Origin: CAZNUM01 sp964539305
GTDB taxonomy: Bacteria; Fidelibacterota; Marinisomatia; Marinisomatales; TCS55
Direction: 5' to 3'
Length of the DNA: 40,435 nucleotides
NCBI GenBank assembly: GCA_964539305.1
Contig: CAZIIM010000016.1
Location: forward strand, 1-40,435
Shown here piece by piece: positions 17,740 through 25,974 of this stretch. The notes beneath the pieces were generated by a model. It made no database searches, was not told where the DNA came from, and saw nothing but the letters and a program-made list of their open reading frames with translations. A program made the position numbers and the translations under genes. The number at the start of each line of letters is the position of its first letter. Positions within the stretch are counted from its first letter, which is position 1.

Positions 17740-18896
17740 TAAATATCCTGTACCATGCTGAGAATTGATTTTGCAATCACAATGCGCTGTACCTCACTGG
17801 TGCCTTCTCCGATTTCCAAAACTTTGGCATCCCTGAAATACCGTTCGACGCCGTATTCTTTTACATAGCCATAGCCCCCGTGAATTTGAATCGCTTCGGT
17901 TGTAATGCGCATGGCCGCTTCGCTGGCGAATAATTTTGCCATGGCTGCTTCTTTGATCACATCCCGACCTTGATCTTTTAACCAAGCAGCATGGAAGGTG
18001 AGCAATTTAGCTGCTTCAATTTGGGTAGCCATATCCGCCAATTTAAAAGAAACAGCCTGGAATTCGTGGATCTTTTTTCCAAAAGCCTTTCGCTCGGTTG
18101 AATATTTCAAAGCTTTCTCATAGGCTCCCTGAGCCGTTCCCACAGCTAAAGCTGCCACGGAGATACGTCCCCCCGTGAGCGTGGAAAGGAATGTTTTAAA
18201 GCCCTTTCCCGGCGTCCCCAGCATATTCTCTGCGGGAACGCGCATATCCTCAAAAAAGAGCTGGCGGGTATCACTGGCTTTCCAACCCATTTTTTTCTCC
18301 GGTTTACTGGTCCGGAATCCAGGTGTATCGGTAGGCACAATAAAAGCACCAATCCCCAAATCTTTTCCATCTTCAATAATACGGGCGGTGATATTTACAA
18401 TTTTAGCGTAACCGGAGTTGGTAATGAATATTTTTCCCCCATTGATTACATAATCTGTCCCATCCTTAACCGCCTTGGTTTGCGTAGCACCAGCATCACT
18501 GCCGGCACCCGGTTCCGTAAGCCCGAATGCCCCCAAAATGGATCCGCTGGCCAACTGGGGAACATATTTCTGTTTCTGATCCTCATTCCCAGCAATCACA
18601 ATAGGCATGGTCCCCAGGGAAGTGTGTGCTGCCATGGTAATTGCCACCGAAGGATCAACCCGGGCCATTTCCATTACTGCCGCCGCATAAGCGACTGTAT
18701 CCATTCCAGCACCACCGTATTTTTCCGGCACTGGAATTCCCATGAGACCCAACTCCGCCATCCGCCCCACCAGTTCAAGGGGGAACTCCCCTTTCTGATC
18801 CAGCTCCAGTGAAACAGGCGCCACTTCATTCGCAGCAAAATCCCGCACCATTTCCACCAGCATGGTATGCTCTTCACTGAAAAACAGATCATTCAT
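17739..18896 (-). CDS. Acyl-CoA dehydrogenase (short/medium-chain type)
   Basis: 385 residues from ATG, with GGGA about 10 bases upstream. FAD- and substrate-binding signatures include FGLTEPGAGSDAGATQTKA (~128-146), a helical C-terminal domain, and YFRDAKVLEIGEGTSEVQR (~349-367). The Glu of GEGT fits the catalytic base of butyryl/medium-chain enzymes. It oxidises acyl-CoA to trans-2-enoyl-CoA and passes electrons to ETF. Its place between fabH and a signalling gene gives no pathway hint. Chain length and substrate are not readable by eye. Confidence 0.92.
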   Translation of the reverse strand: MNDLFFSEEHTMLVEMVRDFAANEVAPVSLELDQKGEFPLELVGRMAELGLMGIPVPEKYGGAGMDTVAYAAAVMEMARVDPSVAITMAAHTSLGTMPIVIAGNEDQKQKYVPQLASGSILGAFGLTEPGAGSDAGATQTKAVKDGTDYVINGGKIFITNSGYAKIVNITARIIEDGKDLGIGAFIVPTDTPGFRTSKPEKKMGWKASDTRQLFFEDMRVPAENMLGTPGKGFKTFLSTLTGGRISVAALAVGTAQGAYEKALKYSTERKAFGKKIHEFQAVSFKLADMATQIEAAKLLTFHAAWLKDQGRDVIKEAAMAKLFASEAAMRITTEAIQIHGGYGYVKEYGVERYFRDAKVLEIGEGTSEVQRIVIAKSILSMVQDI

Positions 18897-18957
18897 ATTA
18901 ACTAATTCCCTTTCTAAATGTAGATCGTGTTGAATATACTATGGAATAATGCTCCGA

Positions 18958-19950
18958 TTACCACCGAATAGCAGCAGAGGCCCAGGTAAAACCAGCACCG
19001 AAGGCGGCCAGGATAATGTGATCACCGCGCTTGAATTTCCGTTCATCCCAGGCTTCACAGAGAGCAATGGGGATGGAGGCGCCGGTTGTGTTCCCATAAC
19101 GGTGAATATTGCTGTACACCTTCTCCATCGGGACGCCCATGCGCTTGGCCACCGCTTGGCTGATTCGATAATTAGCCTGGTGGGGAATAATCAGGGCCAC
19201 ATCATCCAGGGACAGTTGATTGGCCTCCAGTGCTTCCTGAATGACCTGCGGGAACCGGACAATGGCGTTTTTAAATACTTCTCTCCCGTTCATAGAGGGA
19301 TAGTGGCGACCTTCTTTCAGCATTTGTTCCGAAAGGCGGGGATTTTCCCGGGAGGCAGGTCCTTCACACCACAGCATTTTTAAAAAGGCACCCTGGGAAT
19401 GGAGATGGGTAGACAGGATTCCACTTTCATCCGGACTGGGGCGAAGAACAGCCGCTCCGGCACCGTCACCGAATAATACGGCCATATCCCGTCCTTCCGT
19501 GGAAAGATTTAGAGCTGTGGATTGAACCTCCGCTCCCACGACCAGAATCGTTTTGTATTCTCCTGTTTTAATGTACTGATCCCCGATGGACAAAGCGTAA
19601 ATAAAGGCGGAACAGGCAGCTTTAATATCAAACGCCCCAACCGTTTTCATATGAAACCGGTCCTGCAGCTGGGGAGCCACACCGGGGAAAAAATAATCCG
19701 ACGTGAGGGAGGCGACGATAACCAAATCCACCTCCTCCGGATCCAGGTTTGCCATGGCAAACGCTTTTTTGGATGCTTCATATGCCAGGTCAGAGGTCCC
19801 CTCTCCTGGAGAGACCCAATGCCGTTCCTTGATGCCCGTCCTGGCCGTAATCCAATCATCGGAAGTTTCCATCCACTGGGACAAATCCTGGTTGGTAATC
19901 ACCCGTTCAGGCACCTGAAATCCGATGCCGGCGATGGTCGTTCTTATCAT
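18958..19950 (-). CDS. fabH: 3-oxoacyl-ACP synthase III (KAS III)
   Basis: 330 residues from ATG. The catalytic triad is visible: Cys in KAACSAFIYAL (~112), His in IIPHQANYRISQAVAKR (~255) and Asn in YGNTTGASIPIAL (~285). The N-terminus has MIRTTIAGIGFQVPERVITN and the ARTGIKERHW block typical of FabH. It condenses acetyl-CoA or branched acyl-CoA with malonyl-ACP to start fatty-acid synthesis. The start overlaps the recJ stop by ATGA, so the two are translationally coupled. Confidence 0.94.
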   Translation of the reverse strand: MIRTTIAGIGFQVPERVITNQDLSQWMETSDDWITARTGIKERHWVSPGEGTSDLAYEASKKAFAMANLDPEEVDLVIVASLTSDYFFPGVAPQLQDRFHMKTVGAFDIKAACSAFIYALSIGDQYIKTGEYKTILVVGAEVQSTALNLSTEGRDMAVLFGDGAGAAVLRPSPDESGILSTHLHSQGAFLKMLWCEGPASRENPRLSEQMLKEGRHYPSMNGREVFKNAIVRFPQVIQEALEANQLSLDDVALIIPHQANYRISQAVAKRMGVPMEKVYSNIHRYGNTTGASIPIALCEAWDERKFKRGDHIILAAFGAGFTWASAAIRW

Positions 19951-21677
19951 GACGTTGGTTCCTCTTTTGACTGGGATAATTGAATATCACGAACATTTAG
20001 CTGGATTGAAGTGGTGCCCTGCCATTCATTGGTTTCCACCACATAAGCCATATCCACAGGTTGCCCTGTAATTAAATTTTCATAAAAACGGGACAGTCCA
20101 AATCCGATCGCCGGATAAGTGCGATCCCCCTGCTTCACCGAAAACCGGAGATGTTCTCCCCTTCCTACCAGACGGGGATTCCCTGCCACACTCAGATTCC
20201 GCGTGACAAATTTTGGACGCATGTTCCCGGGTCCATAAGGACCCAGTTTTTCCAGGAATTGCATAAAGCGGGGCGTAATATCTTTCAGTGCCATTTCTCC
20301 ATCGATAGTAAGTGTCGGTATTAAATCCTCCGGTCCCAGGTGCTCGTTGGCCACACGAATAAAGGCGCGCCGGAAGTCTTCCAACCGTTCTTCCCTGACA
20401 ATTAATCCGGCTGCCATGGGATGGCCTCCAAACCCCTCCAGAAACTGAGAGGTGGCAAGCAGTGCCTGATAGAGATCCAGCCCCCGAATGCTGCGGGCAG
20501 ATCCTTTTCCCAGTCCCTGTTCGTCGATTGAAATTACAATGGCAGGTCGGTTGAACTCTTCCTTAATCCTGGAGGCTACAATCCCCAGTACACCCGGGTG
20601 CCAGCCGCGCGCCGCTAATACGATGGCCCGTTCCCGGGGCAGATCCACTTCTGCATTCACCATGCGGATGGCATCATCCACAACACCTTGTTGAATGGTC
20701 TGCCGCCGCTGGTTTTCTTCGATTAATATGTGTGCCAATTCCCGGGCCCGGTCCTCATCCATGGTTGTCAGGAGTTCTACCGTACGGTTCGCGTCCCCCA
20801 ATCGTCCAGCCGCATTAATCTTGGGCGCAATTCCAAAGACAAGTTGCCCCACAGTCAATTCTTTTCCCAAAAGACCCGTCTCTTTTAACAGAAATTTTAG
20901 GCCTGGCCGTTCAGCAGAGGCCAGACGGTTCAAGCCGTAATGGACAAGAATCCTATTCTCGTCTAGAATAGGGACCATATCGGCAGCGGTGGCTAGTGAA
21001 ACCAGGTCCAAGTACCGGTGGGAGCGTTCAGAAGCTGGATTCAATTTCTCTTCCACCGCCGTCAACAATTTATAAGCGACTCCGCAACCACAAAGTCCCT
21101 TATTGGGGTAGGCACAATCCTCCCGCTGGGGATTCAGAATGGCGAAGGCCTCCGGTAATTGATCGTCCGGGTGATGATGATCTGTAATAATGACATCCAC
21201 TCTATTCTCGCGGGCATACTGGACGGCTTCAACCGCATTGATTCCGCAATCACAGGTTACCAGAAGATCAGCTCCCCACTGGACGGCCTGATCTATCCCC
21301 CGAACAGAAAGGCCGTAACCCTCCGTTTCACGATTGGGGATGTAGGTTTTTACCCTGGCCCCAAGGGCTAACAGTCCCAGATACAAGAGTGAAGCTCCCG
21401 TTGTACCATCCACATCGTAATCACCAAAGATGAAAATCGGACGTTTGTGAAGAATATTTTTCATGATCCGATCTACAGCCAATTCCATATCCTGCATCAG
21501 AAAAGGATCATACAGTTGACGAATATCAGGATTAAAAAATGACTGGGATTCCTCCTTCGTAATAATCCCGCGATTTACCAGGATTTTGGCAATGATCTCC
21601 GAGGTGTTAAACCGTTGCTTTACAGCCGCTACCGCTTCCGAATCGGGGGTTAATATGTTCCAGCGCACAGAATTCAA
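19947..21677 (-). CDS. recJ: Single-stranded-DNA-specific exonuclease RecJ
   Basis: 576 residues from the TTG at 21677; a GTG at 21668 (giving MRWNIL) is a good alternative because GGGAA lies 9 bases upstream of it. DHH-phosphoesterase motifs: FIFGDYDVDGTTGASLL, VTCDCGINA and ITDHHHPDD (~164). The DHHA1 domain shows GKGSARSIRGLDLY and FGGHPMAAGL, and an OB-type C-terminal domain follows. It degrades ssDNA 5' to 3' in recombination and mismatch repair. First gene of the minus-strand run. Confidence 0.93.
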   Translation of the reverse strand: MNSVRWNILTPDSEAVAAVKQRFNTSEIIAKILVNRGIITKEESQSFFNPDIRQLYDPFLMQDMELAVDRIMKNILHKRPIFIFGDYDVDGTTGASLLYLGLLALGARVKTYIPNRETEGYGLSVRGIDQAVQWGADLLVTCDCGINAVEAVQYARENRVDVIITDHHHPDDQLPEAFAILNPQREDCAYPNKGLCGCGVAYKLLTAVEEKLNPASERSHRYLDLVSLATAADMVPILDENRILVHYGLNRLASAERPGLKFLLKETGLLGKELTVGQLVFGIAPKINAAGRLGDANRTVELLTTMDEDRARELAHILIEENQRRQTIQQGVVDDAIRMVNAEVDLPRERAIVLAARGWHPGVLGIVASRIKEEFNRPAIVISIDEQGLGKGSARSIRGLDLYQALLATSQFLEGFGGHPMAAGLIVREERLEDFRRAFIRVANEHLGPEDLIPTLTIDGEMALKDITPRFMQFLEKLGPYGPGNMRPKFVTRNLSVAGNPRLVGRGEHLRFSVKQGDRTYPAIGFGLSRFYENLITGQPVDMAYVVETNEWQGTTSIQLNVRDIQLSQSKEEPTS

Positions 21678-21790
21678 TTCCCAGGCTTACGGATAAAATA
21701 CGATTCTCAATTTAGGATGGATCGCCGGAAATAATCAGAACAATTCAAATGATTCCAATCGTGCGTTATATGGTAGAGGCCAATTAATTA

Positions 21791-21800
21791 AAGAAAAAAT
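21791..21800 (-). terminator. T-rich tract after rnpB
   Basis: The minus strand reads ATTTTTTCTT immediately after the 3' arm of the rnpB P1 helix. A stem followed by a U-run is consistent with intrinsic termination, though the P1 stem is a long-range pairing rather than a local hairpin. Confidence 0.4.
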
Positions 21801-21801
21801 T

Positions 21802-22160
21802 CAGGGTTATCTATAAGCCGAGTTTTGTTATTGGTAACCATTCATCTGGTCCCGATGTTACCATCGGGTTCGAGCGATCCACCCATCCCTTAAATCGATG
21901 CGGACCACATCTGGGGATTTACTTGATCTTGCACCAGGCGGGGTTTACAAGCGTCCGGAGTTGCCCCCGGTCCTGGTGGTCTCTTACACCACCTTTTCAC
22001 CCTTGTCCCGACATGGAATGTCGAGACGGTATATTTTCTGTTGCACTTTCCATGGACTTACGCCCTCCCCGCGTTACGGGGCACCTTGTCCTGCGGTGCT
22101 CGGACTTTCCTCCCCCCACATGCCTTCCGGCAGATGGAGAGTAGTTACCCGATAACCCTG
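21802..22160 (-). ncRNA. rnpB: RNase P RNA, bacterial class A
   Basis: The termini pair perfectly: CAGGGTTATC at the 5' end (22160-22151) and GATAACCCTG at the 3' end (21811-21802) form P1. The 5' conserved core GAGGAAAGTCCGAGC lies at 22112-22098. Near the 3' end are AGATGAATGGTTACC (21847-21833) and ACAAAACTCGGCTTATAG (21828-21811), the diagnostic bacterial RNase P segments. About 359 nt, usual for type A. ATTTTTTC directly follows P1 and may end transcription. It cleaves tRNA 5' leaders with RnpA. It lies 64 bp below the zinc-ribbon gene. Confidence 0.95.
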
Positions 22161-22224
22161 AATTATGAAAGAGCGGTCTGAAATTACTTACGAATAAAAT
22201 TGAGGAAAAACGAAAACAGGAGGC

Positions 22225-22932
22225 TTATGTTGAAGTCTCCCAATAGAGAAAACGACTGCAAACGTCACAGGTGTGAACATGGCTGCCGGCACGGATTTCC
22301 GATATTTTCTGAGGAGGAACCCGTGAACCGCAACCGCCACAGGCATCGCTCTCCAATGGAACCACCACCAAACCTTCCCGGGCAGGGTAAATACGATCAT
22401 ACCGTCTTAGAAGAGCAGGATCGATTGCCTCCCGATCCGCTTTTCGACGATCTTCCAGTTTCTGTTTTTCTTCTGCCGATTCAGCCATTAACTGCTCCAG
22501 GCGTTTCCGACGGGTCACCAGATCCTGACTAAGCGTCTCCAGATTCGCCTCTTCCGTCTTCATTCGCTCCTCCAATACTTCCTTTTCTTCCTCATAGTTC
22601 AATGACTGATCTTCGATGGCTTCCAATTCGCTTTTCAAGTGGTCAATTTCATGCTGGAGTGCATCATACTGCTTGTTGGTGGTCACCAGAAAGAGCTGAT
22701 CTTTCAATTTGCCAATCTTTTCCCGGATCTCCGTCATCATTAACTCCGACTTGCTCAACGCCACTTCCAGTTCTTTAATCCGGGCTTTCCCCTCCTTCAG
22801 TGAATTCAATAAAGCCGTTTCCTCCGCCTTTAGTTCCTCCACCTTCCGTGGAAGATCCCCCAGCAAATCATTTAATTCCTGGAGTTGGGCATCAATTTCC
22901 TGTAATGCGATCAATTTGGATATTACCTGCAT
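22225..22932 (-). CDS. C4-type zinc-ribbon coiled-coil protein (CT398/DUF164 family)
   Basis: 235 residues from ATG. Residues ~1-180 form a helical coiled-coil hairpin (LIALQEIDAQLQELNDLLG, LEERMKTEEANLETLSQDL). The C-terminal ~50 residues form a zinc ribbon with CGGCGSRVPPQ (~197) and CDVCSRFL (~223), two CxxC knuckles. The family is thought to bind nucleic acids or help assemble complexes such as flagellar or secretion parts; no enzymatic role is known. It commonly lies just upstream of rnpB in other phyla, as here. A hairpin with a U-tract sits about 22 bp upstream of the start. Confidence 0.88.
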   Translation of the reverse strand: MQVISKLIALQEIDAQLQELNDLLGDLPRKVEELKAEETALLNSLKEGKARIKELEVALSKSELMMTEIREKIGKLKDQLFLVTTNKQYDALQHEIDHLKSELEAIEDQSLNYEEEKEVLEERMKTEEANLETLSQDLVTRRKRLEQLMAESAEEKQKLEDRRKADREAIDPALLRRYDRIYPAREGLVVVPLESDACGGCGSRVPPQKISEIRAGSHVHTCDVCSRFLYWETST

Positions 22933-22956
22933 TGAATCGTGGGTCCTTTCAAATAC

Positions 22957-22981
22957 AAAAAATGCACCTGAGTCGGTGCAT
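22957..22981 (-). terminator. Terminator-like hairpin upstream of the zinc-ribbon gene
   Basis: On the minus strand ATGCACC (22981-22975), a six-base loop GACTCA and GGTGCAT (22968-22962) are followed by TTTTT. This is a good intrinsic terminator shape, yet no gene on this strand ends here. It may be an attenuator in the leader of the zinc-ribbon gene or the end of a small RNA. Confidence 0.45.
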
Positions 22982-23005
22982 TAATAATTTGGTGAGCTGA
23001 AAAAG

Positions 23006-23075
23006 AATTAACCCCGGTAGTTCGCCTTTTTAACATGGGTAGTTCAAATGGGGATAATTTCGCGCCATAGTGGCG
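23006..23075 (-). promoter_or_regulatory. Nested inverted and direct repeats in the divergent gap (candidate leader or sRNA)
   Basis: The 270-bp gap between 22932 and 23203 contains AATTAACCCC (23006-23015) facing GGGGATAATT (23050-23059), a 10-bp inverted repeat with one mismatch. Inside it are two direct copies of GGTAGTTC (23016-23023 and 23038-23045). A further hairpin, CGCCA-TAG-TGGCG, is at 23063-23075. Read on the minus strand with the terminator-like hairpin at 22957-22981, this would fold into a 120-nt structured RNA. It matches no riboswitch or sRNA that I recognise. Confidence 0.35.
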
Positions 23076-23202
23076 GTGAATTTAACGTATTCAGGTCATC
23101 ATATCGAAGAAGAAAGGTGAAATTTTCATCATGTTTATCACTTCATATTTCTGTTTATATTAATATCCAGCTTATTAATCCTTTGTTATATTCCATGCTC
23201 CT

Positions 23203-24519
23203 ATGAATCTAACAGATAAAATAATGAATAAGTCTGCCCGCGTTGGGGTCATCGGGTTAGGCTACGTTGGACTTCCCCACGCCCTGCTTTTCGCTAAAAC
23301 CGGGTACCAGGTCATTGGTTTGGATATTAATTCTCCTCTGGTGATGAAACTCAATGGCGGGACCAGTCATATTAAGGATATTCCTGACAGTTCACTGAAG
23401 GAAGTTTTGGATAACGGATCTTTCACTGCCAGTACTGATTTCAGCATTATTAAGGAATTGGATTCTATTTCCATTTGTGTCCCCACCCCTCTGAACAAAC
23501 TGAAAGACCCTGATGTTTCATATATCTTAAGTGTACTGGACGACATTGAACCTTACGTCCATAAAAATATGCTGGTTATCCTGGAAAGTACAACTTACCC
23601 GGGTACGACGCGCGAACTAGTGCTTCCCGTGCTAGAAGAAAATGGGCTCAAGGTAGGAAAAGACATCTTTCTCTGTTTTGCGCCTGAAAGAATTGATCCC
23701 GGTAATTCAAAATATAATCTAAAGAATACTCCAAAAGTCGTAGGTGGCATTACACCGAATTGTACAAAAGTGGGACAATTATTCTTTGAGCAGGTCATTG
23801 ACGCCGTCATACCTGTTTCAACCCCGGAATCGGCCGAAATGGTAAAACTGCTGGAAAATACGTTTAGATCCATCAATATTGGATTGGTCAACGAAATTGC
23901 AATCATGTGTGAAAAATTAGGTATTGACGTGTGGGAGGTGATTGAAGCAGCCGACTCAAAACCATTTGGTTTCATGAAGTTTACGCCCGGGCCTGGATTA
24001 GGAGGACACTGTATTCCTGTCGATCCCCATTATTTGGCATGGAAATTAAAATCATTTAATTACAAAGCCCGGTTTATTGAGCTGGCAGGAGAAATTAATA
24101 CATCAATGCCGCACCATGTTGTTGATCTTATTAAAGAGGCGCTAAATCAATCAATGAAAGCAGTGAAAGGAAGTAGAATTCTCCTCTCAGGAATCGCTTA
24201 CAAACGGGATATTGATGACATACGAGAAGCGCCAGCCCTGGATGTATTGAAACTCCTTGAGGAAGGTGGAGCGAGCGTTTCTTTCTTTGACCCCTTCGTT
24301 CAAGTGATTCCATGGACAGATTCGATGCTCGAAGGGTTAACAGCAATCAACTCTGATGTAATAAAAAGTTATGATGTCGTTGTCATCCTTACCGATCACA
24401 GTAATATTGATTATGATTTAATCCTTAAATCGGCTCAAAAGATTGTGGATACCAGAAATGTTTTCAACGGGATTAATAGCAGTAAAATTATACGGTTAGG
24501 CGTGGGGAATCAAAAATAA
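23203..24519 (+). CDS. wbpA: UDP-N-acetylglucosamine 6-dehydrogenase (WbpA-type)
   Basis: 438 residues from the ATG at 23203 (an ATG at 23224 is also possible; neither has a clear ribosome site). The Rossmann motif is GVIGLGYVGLPHALLFAKTG (~14-33). The catalytic Cys lies in GLGGHCIPVDPHYLAWK (~269). FAPERIDPGN and LENTFRSINIGLVNE are typical of the UDP-GlcNAc/UDP-ManNAc dehydrogenase group. It oxidises the C6 alcohol of a UDP-HexNAc to the uronic acid with two NAD+. With wbpB, wbpD and wbpI nearby, UDP-GlcNAc is the favoured substrate; WecC-type use of UDP-ManNAc is the alternative. It is separated from the other sugar genes by the convergent wzi-like gene, which it overlaps by 10 bp. Confidence 0.88.
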   Translation: MNLTDKIMNKSARVGVIGLGYVGLPHALLFAKTGYQVIGLDINSPLVMKLNGGTSHIKDIPDSSLKEVLDNGSFTASTDFSIIKELDSISICVPTPLNKLKDPDVSYILSVLDDIEPYVHKNMLVILESTTYPGTTRELVLPVLEENGLKVGKDIFLCFAPERIDPGNSKYNLKNTPKVVGGITPNCTKVGQLFFEQVIDAVIPVSTPESAEMVKLLENTFRSINIGLVNEIAIMCEKLGIDVWEVIEAADSKPFGFMKFTPGPGLGGHCIPVDPHYLAWKLKSFNYKARFIELAGEINTSMPHHVVDLIKEALNQSMKAVKGSRILLSGIAYKRDIDDIREAPALDVLKLLEEGGASVSFFDPFVQVIPWTDSMLEGLTAINSDVIKSYDVVVILTDHSNIDYDLILKSAQKIVDTRNVFNGINSSKIIRLGVGNQK

Positions 24520-25954
24520 GAGAATACCCAGTTAAGGGTTACAGAATACCCATTTGTATCATTAAAGAGTTCTCCCTTATCACCTGCCATGGAGAACACC
24601 ACCGATAGAGAACTCTGATCCGAATATATGGGTATCCCAATATCATACCGCCAGGAGAATTGCGAAATCCCACCCCGGTATTTATATTGATTTCCCAGTA
24701 GTTTCGATTGATTCCTGTCGAAATAAGTACCATAATTACGTGTATAGGTCAACAGAGCCCGGTAATGAAAAACCGAAGCTATCTCTCCCATGACACCTGT
24801 ATGAATACCAATAACCCGGTTGTTTTCAATATGATTCCAATCTCTTGCCTGGTTTATCCCTAATGTAAACAGAGGTGTTCCAATCACTCTTCCTGAATAC
24901 ACCCAACCGCCAATATATAGGTAATTATTGTAGTAATCATCCCAACCGTAAGTCGAATCTGAGGCTCCTTCTGATCCGCTCTGGTCCATGGTATAAAGGA
25001 ATTCTAAAACAAATTTATCGATCAAACGATCTTCGAGTTGCGATTGATACAATATACCCCAAAGGCCATCCTTATAGTTCAATAACCAGTTTGCCCCACT
25101 ATGATCTTCGAACGGATGTTGGAAATAGAAAGTGAAATCATAATCTGATTTCTTTAGACCAATTCTTAAGTCCCAAATCCCCAAGTGGTTCCCCAAAGAA
25201 TTGATTTGTTCATTCTTAATCGCTGTTTTAGGCCCCGGGGCACCAAAAAAAACACGGATGAAGTCACTAAAAGAATCGGGTTGTTTACCATTTTCTTTTG
25301 TGGAACCTCCCCATTGTGCCTCATCGACCAATCCTAAAGAGAGAGAGTAACGTTCATTTTTTAATCTGAGGTAAAGCCATTTTTCATGTAAATAAGGGGC
25401 TTCATCATAGACGCCCTTATCCAACCAGCCATGGGCAATCCCACCCTTTACCCCCACAGCGATGCCGTGAATATCGATTGTCTTATATTGAGGAAGAGAA
25501 AAACTTATTTTGGGAACAGGTAAAGCATTGGGACTTACAATTAATGAACCGGAGGTTAAATTATTATTGATTGAACCTAAATTTTCTTTAGTGCGGCCAA
25601 CCAAAAACCGATACCGATTTTTCTGAATGGATAGATAGCCTTCCTGGATCCAATAACGATGGTCAGATACATATCCGCTTAGCTGTCCTCCAGATTCAAG
25701 AAAATAATCATGTCCCAATCGCTTATAATAATAAATCGAGGCTGTATTTTGAAGAACATAGCCTGATGGTGCGGGCACACCCCATTGGTTGGCAGAAAAC
25801 CAAAATGGGACTGAATTCCGACTGTTAAAAAATTGAGAGCCTTGATATTGGAGGTTAAATCGGTGTGTTACAGTTGAACCGCTACAAAGGGTAAAAAACA
25901 GCCAATAAACAAGAGCCAGATTAATCCGATTTGAAATCGAATTGGCGTTCCCAT
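24510..25954 (-). CDS. Wzi-like capsule assembly outer-membrane protein, with a -1 frame change near its start
   Basis: The main frame (to residue F before the stop at 24510) carries Wzi-family blocks: LVGRTKENLGSINNN, then SGSLIVSPNALPVPKISF, and alternating beta-strand sequence with aromatic ends. Wzi is an outer-membrane barrel that holds capsule at the surface. The main frame has no ATG or signal peptide; its first usable codon is a GTG at 25778, inside the mature part. An ATG at 25954 opens a different frame that encodes MGTPIRFQIGLIWLLFIGC, a good signal peptide, but stops at 25868. The frames join by a -1 shift exactly at T TTT TTA (25898-25892), giving about 481 residues. It could be programmed frameshifting, a disabled or phase-variable allele, or a sequence error in the six-base tract. 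It lies 20 bp after capD. Confidence 0.7.
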
Positions 25955-25974
25955 TGAATGTAGTGTCAATCGTC

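Noticed and set aside
22957..22981. Hairpin resembling the tail of a tracrRNA (GGTGC with GAGTC loop)
   Set aside because: The likeness is confined to a short stem; there is no Cas gene, repeat array or anti-repeat in the window.
22982..23202. tRNA or 6S RNA in the divergent gap
   Set aside because: No cloverleaf, no TTCGAATC-type arm and no closing long helix with central bubble could be found.
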